Notes under the pieces: generated by a model
Databases searched by the model: none
What the model saw: only the letters and a program-made list of their open reading frames with translations
What the model was told of the DNA's origin: nothing
Program-made: the position numbers and the translations under genes
NCBI GenBank assembly: GCA_031553975.1
Contig: JAVBKP010000097.1
Span: 1 to 23,900, forward strand
Direction: 5' to 3'
Source of the DNA: JAVBKP01 sp031553975
Lineage (GTDB): Bacteria > Bacillota > Clostridia > Peptostreptococcales > Anaerovoracaceae
DNA length: 23,900 nucleotides
Shown here: one piece after another, positions 15,451 to 22,548 of the stretch
Layout: each line of letters opens with the position of its first letter
How positions within the stretch are numbered: position 1 is the stretch's first letter

Positions 15451-15851
15451 ATGCTCATCACCTCCTCAAATTTGATGTCTCCTTCTTTGCTTTGGACCAT
15501 AAAAGAAACAAGACAGGAATCAATATCCTGTCTTGTGATTTGAAAGCCTGTTACCGCTGTAATACGGTCATCTGTCAGTAATGCCTCTTTGATCTCACCT
15601 GCTATAGCAGACTTGATGTGGTCGAAGTCTTTGCCTATGAATTTTTCTAACTCTGCGCCATAGCCAAAGCTGTATATCATGTTGGCATAACGCTCTGTCT
15701 GCAAGATTTTTTGCACTGCTTGCTGTACTGATTCAATGTCGTCTATTGTGCCTACCACTCGTTTGTTCTCTGTATCTAGTCTGTAGGTCCTGCTAGGCTG
15801 GCTGCCGTCTTTTGTCTCACTGACGGAGTTCATTCCTACTTGTGGTATCAT
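15447..15851 (-). CDS. xkdS: Baseplate wedge protein XkdS (DUF2634, gp25-like), 134 aa
   Basis: The features TYRLDTENKRVVGTIDDIES and QTERYANMIYSFGYGAELEK are typical of DUF2634/XkdS, the gp25-like wedge component that nucleates sheath assembly. Length is usual. It sits between xkdR and the first baseplate J with 4-base ATGA overlaps on both sides, so it is part of a tightly coupled translation unit. Only one copy exists in the window although J and XkdU are duplicated. Confidence 0.9.
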   Translation of the reverse strand: MIPQVGMNSVSETKDGSQPSRTYRLDTENKRVVGTIDDIESVQQAVQKILQTERYANMIYSFGYGAELEKFIGKDFDHIKSAIAGEIKEALLTDDRITAVTGFQITRQDIDSCLVSFMVQSKEGDIKFEEVMSI

Positions 15852-16234
15852 TCGCTCACCACCCTATCCAATATATAGTATTTTTGGCCTCCAATGGCCC
15901 GTAGCAAAGCCACTTTGTCACCAACTTTGAGTGCGTTTTTGACAGTGTATTCCTTTGATGTAGCGTACTTTTCATATGTATGTGTATGGCTCGCTGCTGT
16001 GCTTGTGATCCCCTGCTCTGGTGTTGTTTCTAATGTTACTTTATAGTCTGTCAAATGCTTTGGCCTGATCAAATATTCTTTTGTTAGCTCAAGTCCAGTT
16101 TCAACCCATATGGTTAATTTTTTTGCATCTGTTACTCTTCCAAGTAGCACATTGGCCATGACCTTGTTATCCACAGCGCCTAGTGCTGCCATCTGCATGA
16201 TTTGCACTAATTTTTCTCCTGCCAGTTTGTCCAC
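15848..16234 (-). CDS. xkdR: Baseplate protein XkdR (DUF2577), ~128 aa
   Basis: The core VLLGRVTDAKKLTIWVETGL followed by YLIRPKHLTDYKVTLE and a His-rich loop (SHTHTYEK) is characteristic of DUF2577/XkdR, a small OB-fold baseplate or puncturing-device protein. I place the start at GTG 16234 (VDKLAGEKLVQIM), which matches the family's usual beginning. The frame can be extended to a TTG at 16282 but that lies inside the moron terminator hairpin and is not credible. A GTG at 16207 behind AGGAG is an alternative. The terminator just upstream means transcripts from the promoter at 17227-17255 should mostly stop before this gene. Confidence 0.85.
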   Translation of the reverse strand: MDKLAGEKLVQIMQMAALGAVDNKVMANVLLGRVTDAKKLTIWVETGLELTKEYLIRPKHLTDYKVTLETTPEQGITSTAASHTHTYEKYATSKEYTVKNALKVGDKVALLRAIGGQKYYILDRVVSE

Positions 16235-16259
16235 CTCCCCTCTGGTTGTTTTTTCCAAT

Positions 16260-16286
16260 AAAAAAGTTGCCCCAAAGAGCAACTTT
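16260..16286 (-). terminator. Intrinsic terminator of the intact moron cassette
   Basis: On the minus strand AAAGTTGC-TCTTTGGG-GCAACTTTTTT forms an 8-bp stem whose 3' arm runs into the T-tract. It lies 44 bases after the stop of the stalk-domain gene and only 26 bases before the start of xkdR. The late tail transcript must read through it. Confidence 0.85.
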
Positions 16287-16330
16287 CTGTTTTGTTCTAC
16301 CTATTCACCTAACATGACCATCTGCTTGTA

Positions 16331-17194
16331 TTAATAATCAAAAGCCTTGTTTTCTGCTGTGATGATGCCTGCCTTTACCAAATCTGCCCCCTTGAACATT
16401 ATGTGATTAGGGTTATCGTCATTAATGCTAGTATAAATCCTCATTGTGATGCCATTGAAGGTCTGCTCAAAAACGGTTTGTTGATTTTTTTCAACATCCC
16501 AATCTCTAAATTTAGTTTCCGGTATGTCCATTGTCACGGATGTGCTTTTGGTACTAAGGGTTATTTTTCCACTTATGACATGGTACAACCTATCCTTACC
16601 ATTTTCTTCTATACTAAACATTTTTTTTCCAAATTGGGATTTGTCCAGTGTGATTTTATCATTGCCTAACGCATTTTCATCATACCATTCTAAATACGTG
16701 ATCTTCTCTGCTGGTATATGGGCTGTGGTATTGGGTGTCAGTCCCTGCTGGGCGATGACCACTGTCCTTGTGGCATTATCCCATGTCACGTTGCAGCTGC
16801 GTTGTGAATATGTTAGTACGGCGGCGATTGGTATATATGTCTTGCCGCCTACTATGACTGCTGCTGTGTCTATGGCGGTCTTCTCGCCCTCTCCCACGCC
16901 TACATATAGGTACTTTTGGCCAATGGGGATTCTGACTTTCCTATATCCATCCACTGTGACTTCCCGTTTTGTCCCGTCCCATAGGACCTCTACGTTCATG
17001 GCGTTGAGTACCACCTTTAGTGGCACTTGGGTCCGGCCGTTCTTGTCTAAAAATGGCATCCCTGTGTCTTGTGTGAAGGTGACTGGGGTTCCATTGATTG
17101 CGATGCCTATTGGATTTGATGCCCCATGGACGCCGATTGATAGCAGCAGTGCCAATGCCAGTGATACTAGTATGGTGAGTCTGATTTTCTTCAT
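16331..17194 (-). CDS. Secreted copper-amine-oxidase N-terminal (stalk) domain protein, 287 aa
   Basis: A clear signal peptide (MKKIRLTILVSLALALLLSI, cleavage near GVHGAS) precedes two half-repeats of the copper amine oxidase N-terminal (stalk) domain: PFLDKNGRTQVPLKVVLNAM (~48-67) and IVGGKTYIPIAAVLTYSQRS (~114-133). About 130 C-terminal residues follow that I do not recognise. These domains are common on secreted and cell-wall proteins of anaerobic Bacillota and are non-catalytic. It is not a tail part by look: it has its own promoter and terminator, like a phage moron, and probably acts on the lysogenic host surface. AGGAGG lies 10 bases before the ATG. An almost identical but frameshifted copy is at 19127-19989. 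Confidence 0.85.
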   Translation of the reverse strand: MKKIRLTILVSLALALLLSIGVHGASNPIGIAINGTPVTFTQDTGMPFLDKNGRTQVPLKVVLNAMNVEVLWDGTKREVTVDGYRKVRIPIGQKYLYVGVGEGEKTAIDTAAVIVGGKTYIPIAAVLTYSQRSCNVTWDNATRTVVIAQQGLTPNTTAHIPAEKITYLEWYDENALGNDKITLDKSQFGKKMFSIEENGKDRLYHVISGKITLSTKSTSVTMDIPETKFRDWDVEKNQQTVFEQTFNGITMRIYTSINDDNPNHIMFKGADLVKAGIITAENKAFDY

Positions 17195-17226
17195 GTGTTA
17201 CAGTCCTCCTATGTTTTGTTATCACT

Positions 17227-17255
17227 ATTATATACGCTTTGGTAAGATTTGGCAA
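17227..17255 (-). promoter_or_regulatory. Sigma-A-type promoter of the intact moron gene
   Basis: On the minus strand TTGCCA (17255-17250) and a perfect TATAAT (17232-17227) are separated by exactly 17 bases. The -10 lies 33 bases before the ATG, and the -35 begins only ~20 bases after the stop of xkdP. It is kept without change in copy 2. Confidence 0.88.
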
Positions 17256-17275
17256 TTGTTAATTGTGTATAAATA

Positions 17276-17941
17276 TCACCCAGGGAGTTTGATGACTTGC
17301 CCTACTTTGATCTTGGTAGGATTGGGCATATTGTTTAGCTTTGCTATGGTCATATACTGGCTCCCATCTCCTAGGTATCTCTTGGCAATGGCCCACAATG
17401 TGTCTCCTGGCTTGATGGTGTATGTCTTTGGGACTGGTACTGTTTTGGCAGCTGTTTTGTTTTTGGCTAGTAGCATTTGGGCAAAGGTGGTATGGATCTC
17501 TGGGTTGGCTTCATACCTGCCCGTAAAATCTTGATACTTGCAAAGCCGCAATGCATAGCCAACATCTTCATCCCCACCTTCACGGTAATAGGAAAAGCTC
17601 TCAATGCTGACATGTTTTTCATTGATTGTGTTGTACGCCTCATCCCCATCTAATATCTCAATTCTCATGGGCTTACAGCTGGCATATACCGCCTCTAAGA
17701 ACACGATATACTCGCTGGGCTCTTTGTATTCTGCGCCCTCTGTGAGGAGATGTTTGTTCCCACTGGCAGGGAAAATCCCTTCTAGGGTGATTTCTGCTAG
17801 CCTTGGCTTTCTCAATATATTGATTTCCCCTAGCTCTATCACATCCTGTCTCATATTGCTACCTTCTTTTGTTATTTCAAATCTTGGTGGTGTCATAGGA
17901 AGGGTAATTGAATTGTCTCCTTGCCAAAATTTTATTCTCAT
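17276..17941 (-). CDS. xkdP: LysM-domain baseplate protein XkdP, 221 aa
   Basis: The N-terminal ~155 residues (beginning MRIKFWQGDNSITLPMTPPR, including ITLEGIFPASG) match XkdP-type tail proteins. A linker rich in Lys, Ala and Val then leads to a C-terminal LysM module at ~172-220 (YTIKPGDTLWAIAKRYLGDG, LNNMPNPTKIKVGQVIKLP). LysM binds peptidoglycan, which suits a protein at the tail tip that meets the cell wall. Family length is normal. It lies 36 bases after xkdQ, with GAGGAGGTGAG as ribosome site. In PBSX, as I recall, xkdP comes before xkdQ; here the order is reversed. Confidence 0.9.
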   Translation of the reverse strand: MRIKFWQGDNSITLPMTPPRFEITKEGSNMRQDVIELGEINILRKPRLAEITLEGIFPASGNKHLLTEGAEYKEPSEYIVFLEAVYASCKPMRIEILDGDEAYNTINEKHVSIESFSYYREGGDEDVGYALRLCKYQDFTGRYEANPEIHTTFAQMLLAKNKTAAKTVPVPKTYTIKPGDTLWAIAKRYLGDGSQYMTIAKLNNMPNPTKIKVGQVIKLPG

Positions 17942-17977
17942 GGTGCCTCACCTCCTCTTTACATGTTGCCGTGGCCA

Positions 17978-19042
17978 TTATTTCTCTTGTTTTTTGTCTG
18001 TCCATGGTACCTCCACCTCTAGCTTCATGGTATGTAGATTGCTTTTTATATCATGTTCACATTTTGTGACAATACAGCGTTGGTTTACACTAATATCTCC
18101 TAAATTTTCAATATTTAGCCAAACCGAGGCCCCTGCGAATACTCTAAAATCACCAACACACCCAAAGGACAGGGTTCTTTTCACATCTCCATATAGTTCT
18201 AATATCCTTCGTGCCTTTTCTTTGATGGCTGGTGATTTTAAGTCCACGCTGACTTGCTCAAAGTACTGCAACATGCCCCACTTGCCTATTTTGTCAGCAG
18301 CCATAGTCTCATCTGAATCATAGCGATCTCGCCTATCGCCATCTCCTGTTTCGTTGACAAATTTCACTGTATTGTATGTGTTCTCGTCTATGCTGGACCG
18401 GTAGTCATAGTCCGATAGCAATAGACTACAATCCTTTTGCTTGTCCCCTATGGTGACACCTGAGTCTAGATTTCTGATATCCACATGCTTTAAGATGCCA
18501 AAGTCATCTCTGATCACATAGCGCTTCACCTCTTCTGGTTTGTCCTTTTGGCTGCTGATGACGAGGGTTTCAGCTAGTGCATCTTCTAGTATGGCTGACA
18601 GGGGCTTGTTGTCATGTAGTCGCCTTTCTAATACATGGGGACTTTTATCTACTGTTTCGTGATTGAGCAGAAAGTCCTTGCAGATTTTCTCAAAGATTTG
18701 ACTGGAGGTCTTTCCCTCAAACTTGTAGATATCTCTGTTTTTGAGGTATCTGAGCTGGTCATAGGCTGTGACTGTGATGATGCCATCTTTTCCTCTGCTC
18801 TTTGTGAATACATAGCCCCAAAATATACCCTTTGGCTTTTCCCATGATATATCCTGGACATATACTTTAGATCCTTCGTAGAAATGCACGGGGAACTTCT
18901 TTGATTGAATAAATGCAAAGGTCATCATGCCTGCTTGCCCTGCTATCCAGCTTTGTATGTGTATCTCTGATACAAGCTGAGTGATATCATAATGTTTTTG
19001 TGTATGACTGTCTTGTATGACTACTTTTAACTTTATATCCAT
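17978..19042 (-). CDS. xkdQ: Baseplate hub protein XkdQ (gpD/gp27-like), 354 aa
   Basis: Features of the phage late control protein D / gp27 hub family are present: an N-terminal beta domain, VTAYDQLRYLKNRDIYKFEG near residue 95, SSQIFEKICKDF, and a C-terminal domain with LSFGCVGDFRVFAGASVWLN. The hub forms the central trimer joining tube and spike. I choose the ATG at 19042 (MDIKLKVVIQD), behind GGAG; the frame continues upstream to a TTG at 19078, but that lies inside the terminator of the frameshifted moron. Flanked on both sides by the repeated moron cassettes. Confidence 0.9.
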   Translation of the reverse strand: MDIKLKVVIQDSHTQKHYDITQLVSEIHIQSWIAGQAGMMTFAFIQSKKFPVHFYEGSKVYVQDISWEKPKGIFWGYVFTKSRGKDGIITVTAYDQLRYLKNRDIYKFEGKTSSQIFEKICKDFLLNHETVDKSPHVLERRLHDNKPLSAILEDALAETLVISSQKDKPEEVKRYVIRDDFGILKHVDIRNLDSGVTIGDKQKDCSLLLSDYDYRSSIDENTYNTVKFVNETGDGDRRDRYDSDETMAADKIGKWGMLQYFEQVSVDLKSPAIKEKARRILELYGDVKRTLSFGCVGDFRVFAGASVWLNIENLGDISVNQRCIVTKCEHDIKSNLHTMKLEVEVPWTDKKQEK

Positions 19043-19055
19043 GATTTTCTCCACT

Positions 19056-19082
19056 AAAAAAGCTGCCCCAAAGAGCAACTTT
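19056..19082 (-). terminator. Intrinsic terminator of the frameshifted moron cassette
   Basis: Minus-strand AAAGTTGC-TCTTTGGG-GCAGCTTTTTT, as in the other copy but with one G-U pair replacing an A-U pair in the stem. It ends 13 bases before the xkdQ ATG, so xkdQ translation depends on read-through of this site by the late transcript. Confidence 0.82.
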
Positions 19083-19126
19083 CTGTTTTGTTTTATCTAT
19101 TTACCTAACATGACCATCTGCTTGTA

Positions 19127-19989
19127 TTAATAATCAAAGGCTTTGTTCTCTGCTGTGATGATCCCTGCCTTTACCAAATCTGCTCCCTTGAAATTTATCT
19201 GATTAGGGTCACCATTACCAATGCTAGTGTCAATCCTCATTGTGATGCCACTGAAGGTCTGCTCAAAAATGGTATAGTCATTTTTTTCAACATCCCAATG
19301 CATGAATTTCGTTTCAGGTATGTCCATTGTCACCGATGTATTCTTGGTACTAAGGGTTATTTTTCCACTCATAATGTAATAAGATTTGCTTTTACCATTT
19401 TCTTCCACAAAATACTTTTTTTGTCAAGCTGTGATTTATCAAGTGTGATTTTGTCATTACCTAAAGCATTTTCATCATACCACTCTAAATACGTGATCTT
19501 CTCTGCTGGTATGTGGGCTGTGGTATTGGGGGTCAGTCCCTGCTGGGCGATGACCACTGTCCTTGTGGCATTGTCCCATGTCACGTTGCAGCTGCGTTGT
19601 GAATATGTTAGTACGGCGGCGATTGGTATATATGTCTTGCCTCCTACTATGACTGCTGCTGTGTCTATGGCTGTCTTCTCGCCCTCTCCCACACCTACAT
19701 ATAGGTACTTTTGGCCAATGGGGATTCTGACTTTCCTATATCCATCCACTGTGACTTCACGTTTTGTCCCATCCCATGTCACCTCTACGTTCATGGCGTT
19801 GAGTACGACTTTTAATGGCACTTGGGTCCGACCGTTCTTGTCTAAAAATGGCATCCCTGTGTCTTGTGTGAATGTGACTGGGGTCCCATTGATTGCGATG
19901 CCTATTGGATTTGATGCCCCATGGACACCTATTGATAGTAGCAGTGCCAATGCCAGTGATAATAGTATTGTGAGTCTGATTTTCTTCAT
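19127..19989 (-). pseudogene. Frameshifted copy of the secreted stalk-domain gene
   Basis: The reading frame from ATG 19989 matches the intact protein at 16331-17194 for about 190 residues, including the signal peptide and both stalk half-repeats. It then runs out of frame at a seven-A tract (19416-19422) where the intact copy has eight (16621-16628), and ends after 206 aa. The remaining ~90 residues are readable in the next frame down to 19127 and end in the same NKAFDY. So one A was lost. A shortened secreted protein with both stalk repeats may still be made; slippage on the A-tract might also restore some full product. A sequencing error in a homopolymer is possible. Confidence 0.82.
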
Positions 19990-20021
19990 GTGTTACAGTC
20001 CTCCTATGTTTTGTTATCACT

Positions 20022-20050
20022 ATTATATACGCTTTGGTAAGATTTGGCAA
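20022..20050 (-). promoter_or_regulatory. Sigma-A-type promoter of moron copy 2
   Basis: TTGCCA (20050-20045) and TATAAT (20027-20022) with a 17-base spacer on the minus strand, identical to the promoter of the other cassette. The -35 box begins 17 bases after the stop of the tape-measure gene. Confidence 0.88.
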
Positions 20051-20066
20051 TTATTAATTGGCTTTT

Positions 20067-21482
20067 TTATGCCACAACATTTCTTAGGTTGCCTTGTAGG
20101 GCTTGGGCGGCGGCTCTTTCTATTCTTGCTATCAAGTCATCTGTATCTGCCGTTTCTCTGATTTCTTTGATATTGACAGTGATGGGTGAATTGTTGGTAT
20201 ATTGTACGTTTCGCACGCTCTGTGTCCCAGTTTTTATCTTTGTTTTGCTGGCTTCTGACATTTTAATGGCACTTTTCGGTGATGATATACTACCTGGTGT
20301 TGTTTTGGCATTGTTCTTTACGTTTGGTTTGAGCTTGCTTGTGTTATTTTTTGATGCTTGTTGGTCAAAATGTTTTTCAAATGTATTTGTGTATGTGCCG
20401 CTTTGTATTTTATCTACACGTTTTTGCATATTATCATAATACGTTGCTTCTCGATTTGCGTTATTTTCATACAGCCCCTCAAGTAGGTTCCCACTTTTTT
20501 TACTATTGTCATATTTGCTATCTGCTGTTTTGATTCGCTCGTGCTGGTCGATCATGATGCTTTTATAGTGATCTGGTACTCTGGCTGAAACTTCTTCATC
20601 GATTTCTTTCATGCTCATCCCTGCTGCTTTTTGTATTTTGCCATAGCCCTTCACAATAGTTTTCATGTAATCGTCCTTTTTTAACTGTTCTTGCTGCTTT
20701 TGCAATTTGTTAATATCCAGGCCTCCATGAATTGTCTTGCTTTTACCTTTTGATGAATCGCTAAGTCCCTCTGCTGTTTCCAGATAGCCAGCTTTGGCCT
20801 TGGCCATTTGATACATTAGCATATCTGGGTATCTAGGGTGGGCTTCTGGTTCTTTGCCAAATGCAGCACTAAATTCTTTTATGTCTTTATTTATTTGGGC
20901 TGGTGAGCCTAATAACATGTCACCAGTTTTAGACCTTTCTTTTTTTTCTTGCTCGGAAGCGAAATATGCCGTTGCCCCTATGGCGGCAGCTGCAATTGCA
21001 ATAGGTGGTACAGCTGCTCCTACAGCTGCTAGAGTGCCTGTACTTGATATTATTCCTGCAGCAATGCCTGCATCAATTACCATCCCCGCGGCCATAGCAC
21101 CCTCTCCTACTTTATTGGATACATTTAATACTCGATTGTCTGCTCCACTTGACTCATAAAGATCCGTGCCTATTTGACCGTATATTGATGCCCCCATCTT
21201 TAGCGGGGTGAATTTACCTTTTGACCACTTATCTAAGTCATTGAAATCCGCCACAGCACCTATGCTCATATCCAATACATTGGCTGCGCGTTTCATTTCT
21301 TTGCTGGCATCTGAGTTTTTTATACTTTCTGTAAGCAATGCAGTTTGAAGGCCTTGATACTTGGTCTCACCACCAAACATCTGATTGTAGGCAGAAAACT
21401 TGCTCATTAAATTTAAATAATTAAGTGTAGGTGCTCCTACTGGATTTTGGCCTGCTTTGCTGTTTGCTTCTTTATCCTTCAA
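20067..21482 (-). CDS. Tail tape-measure protein, short, about 471 aa
   Basis: Its place directly after the frameshifted chaperone gene is that of the tape measure, which sets tail length and is ejected during DNA delivery. It has a helical N-terminal part, a strongly hydrophobic Ala/Gly-rich stretch (~131-178), long charged helical regions, and a typical tape-measure C-terminus (TVNIKEIRETADTDDLIARI). I place the start at TTG 21482, 8 bases after GGGAGG; the GTG at 21491 lies inside that ribosome site. At ~470 aa it is far shorter than XkdO of PBSX (over 1300 aa), so a short tail is expected unless another gene contributes. Confidence 0.78.
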   Translation of the reverse strand: MKDKEANSKAGQNPVGAPTLNYLNLMSKFSAYNQMFGGETKYQGLQTALLTESIKNSDASKEMKRAANVLDMSIGAVADFNDLDKWSKGKFTPLKMGASIYGQIGTDLYESSGADNRVLNVSNKVGEGAMAAGMVIDAGIAAGIISSTGTLAAVGAAVPPIAIAAAAIGATAYFASEQEKKERSKTGDMLLGSPAQINKDIKEFSAAFGKEPEAHPRYPDMLMYQMAKAKAGYLETAEGLSDSSKGKSKTIHGGLDINKLQKQQEQLKKDDYMKTIVKGYGKIQKAAGMSMKEIDEEVSARVPDHYKSIMIDQHERIKTADSKYDNSKKSGNLLEGLYENNANREATYYDNMQKRVDKIQSGTYTNTFEKHFDQQASKNNTSKLKPNVKNNAKTTPGSISSPKSAIKMSEASKTKIKTGTQSVRNVQYTNNSPITVNIKEIRETADTDDLIARIERAAAQALQGNLRNVVA

Positions 21483-21487
21483 CGTAC

Positions 21488-21642
21488 TCACCTCCCATTC
21501 TCTTTCAAATACTCATCAATCATCTCCATCACCAATGCTTTTTCTCTCAGTGATAGGTTTGCAAATTGGGAAGGTGGCCAGTGAAACTTATGTATGCAGT
21601 AGTATGCATACATAGTCTCACCGTCCCCTTCCCTTATGAGTT
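21488..21642 (-). CDS. XkdN C-terminal extension made by -1 frameshift
   Basis: Slipping back one base at the AAAAAAC heptamer opens a frame of 50 codons that ends in TGA at 21488-21490. It contains FHWPPSQFANLSLREKALVM and ends EMIDEYLKENGR, the typical sequence of the second tail-chaperone ORF of PBSX-like phages (compare lambda gpGT and XkdN'). The fusion would be about 189 aa. The long form is thought to bring tape measure and tube subunits together during assembly, and it is not part of the finished tail. The downstream tape-measure start lies just past the end of this frame. Confidence 0.85.
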
Positions 21643-22053
21643 TTTTGCCTCTTGCCTTAGGGCCTCTAAGTCGATATTAAAGCCAGATATGCGCAAGATT
21701 TCGCCAGAAAGTGTATCAATCTCTCCTGCTAGCAGTGTTTTGCCTAATAGTGCCCCTGGTGTTGCTACGCCTGCTTCTTCGATGGTGACTGCTTCTTTGA
21801 AGTTAGGGTCTAGGCAGTGGTTTGTGATCACTAGCTCGTTGAATTTGGCTGTGTTAAAGCGTGCGCCTTCTGCACTTTTTCCCATGACTAGTGCTTGCTG
21901 TTGGTATTCTGTATACTCTGCGCTACGCATTGGCTTTATTTTGAATTGAAGCAGTTTTCCCTTATCGTCTACAAATCGCTTTGAGATAGGTACTTCTTCT
22001 ACCATTTCGTTAATATTGATATTCTCTTTCAAAAATTCTTGCAATCTGCTCAT
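21634..22053 (-). CDS. xkdN: Tail assembly chaperone XkdN, 139 aa (0-frame form)
   Basis: This XkdN-type protein (FVDDKGKLLQFKIKPMRSAE, ITNHCLDPNFKEA, AGVATPGALLGKTLLAGEI) lies between tube and tape-measure genes, as in other contractile tails. The G-type short form should be the more abundant product. Its last codons carry the slippery heptamer, so a small share of ribosomes makes the longer form. The ATG has a good ribosome site (GGAGAAGAGAGG region). Confidence 0.9.
   Translation of the reverse strand: MSRLQEFLKENININEMVEEVPISKRFVDDKGKLLQFKIKPMRSAEYTEYQQQALVMGKSAEGARFNTAKFNELVITNHCLDPNFKEAVTIEEAGVATPGALLGKTLLAGEIDTLSGEILRISGFNIDLEALRQEAKNS
21640..21646 (-). promoter_or_regulatory. Slippery heptamer A AAA AAC for -1 programmed frameshift
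   Basis: The minus strand reads GC-A-AAA-AAC-TCA-TAA with the zero frame exactly X-XXY-YYZ, two codons before the zero-frame stop. A slip of tRNAs on AAA and AAC by one base enters the 50-codon extension frame. AAAAAAC is a standard heptamer for this purpose. I see no strong downstream hairpin, only a purine-rich stretch (GGGAAGGGGACGG) that might add pausing. Confidence 0.85.
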
Positions 22054-22071
22054 ATCTTCTCTCCTCTTCTC

Positions 22072-22527
22072 CTATAGTTGTGTGAATTTACTACCCATGG
22101 CAGCGTTGTCAAATGTAAATGTTACTTCTTCTTCTAACACTGTGCTGTCTACATTGAACATGGCTAATATAGTACTGTCTAGGTTTACATTGGATAGTGT
22201 CACTTCTTGGGCTCCTGCTTGTGAGCCTGGGTCGTTGTTTGTCACGATCAAGGTGCAATATAGGTCTTTGCCTGTGCTAATGTAGTCTATGGCCATTTGC
22301 CTGAATTTTGATGATACATAGTATAGGGTCATGGTGCCGGTGCCTTTCCAGCCTACTGTTTTGCTCTGGACGGCTCTGTTGCCTAACGTCTTAACGTCTA
22401 CTTTTTCTTTTTGAAATTTTGCTTCTATTTTTTTCGCATAGAATAATGTTTCTACGTCTTCTCCGATTTTGATTGTGGCTACGGCCTCTCTGCCTGATAT
22501 GGTATTTTTCCCGATTAAATCTGCCAT
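22072..22527 (-). CDS. xkdM: Tail tube protein XkdM, 151 aa
   Basis: The start (MADLIGKNTISGREAVATIK), KIEAKFQKEKVDVKTLGNR and KGTGTMTLYYVSSKFRQMA are typical of XkdM/Phage_tail_tube proteins of PBSX-like tails, which form the inner tube. Length is as expected. It lies 21 bases after the sheath gene and 18 bases before xkdN, as in the usual order. Confidence 0.94.
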   Translation of the reverse strand: MADLIGKNTISGREAVATIKIGEDVETLFYAKKIEAKFQKEKVDVKTLGNRAVQSKTVGWKGTGTMTLYYVSSKFRQMAIDYISTGKDLYCTLIVTNNDPGSQAGAQEVTLSNVNLDSTILAMFNVDSTVLEEEVTFTFDNAAMGSKFTQL

Positions 22528-22548
22528 TTTTTTATCCCCTTTCGATAG

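Larger units (their letters stand above)
16259..17265 (-). repeat. Moron cassette copy 1 (1007 bp direct repeat)
   Basis: Promoter, stalk-domain gene and terminator are repeated almost intact at 19055-20060 in the same orientation. The copies lose similarity abruptly after 'ttaattg' on the right and before the A-run of the terminator on the left, so the unit is exactly one transcription unit. Repeat lengths differ by one base (1007 against 1006), the frameshift in copy 2. The two copies flank xkdQ and xkdP. Confidence 0.9.
19055..20060 (-). repeat. Moron cassette copy 2 (1006 bp direct repeat)
   Basis: Same unit as 16259-17265: promoter, signal peptide, stalk domain and terminator, inserted between the tape-measure gene and xkdQ. 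It ends within 7 bases of the tape-measure stop. Base differences are more frequent in the last third of the gene, so the copies are not the product of a very recent event throughout. Confidence 0.9.

Noticed and set aside
16524..17534. Long plus-strand ORF (336 codons) opposite the stalk-domain gene and xkdP
   Set aside because: It is antisense to two well-supported minus-strand genes, has no ribosome site and no protein-like domain pattern. A matching antisense ORF (19298-20161) occurs in the other cassette copy only because the DNA is repeated.
19043..19078. Upstream TTG starts giving MLFGA... for both xkdQ (19078) and xkdR (16282)
   Set aside because: Both TTG codons lie inside the moron terminator hairpins, which is why unrelated genes seem to share an N-terminus. 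Better starts with ribosome sites lie downstream at 19042 and 16234.
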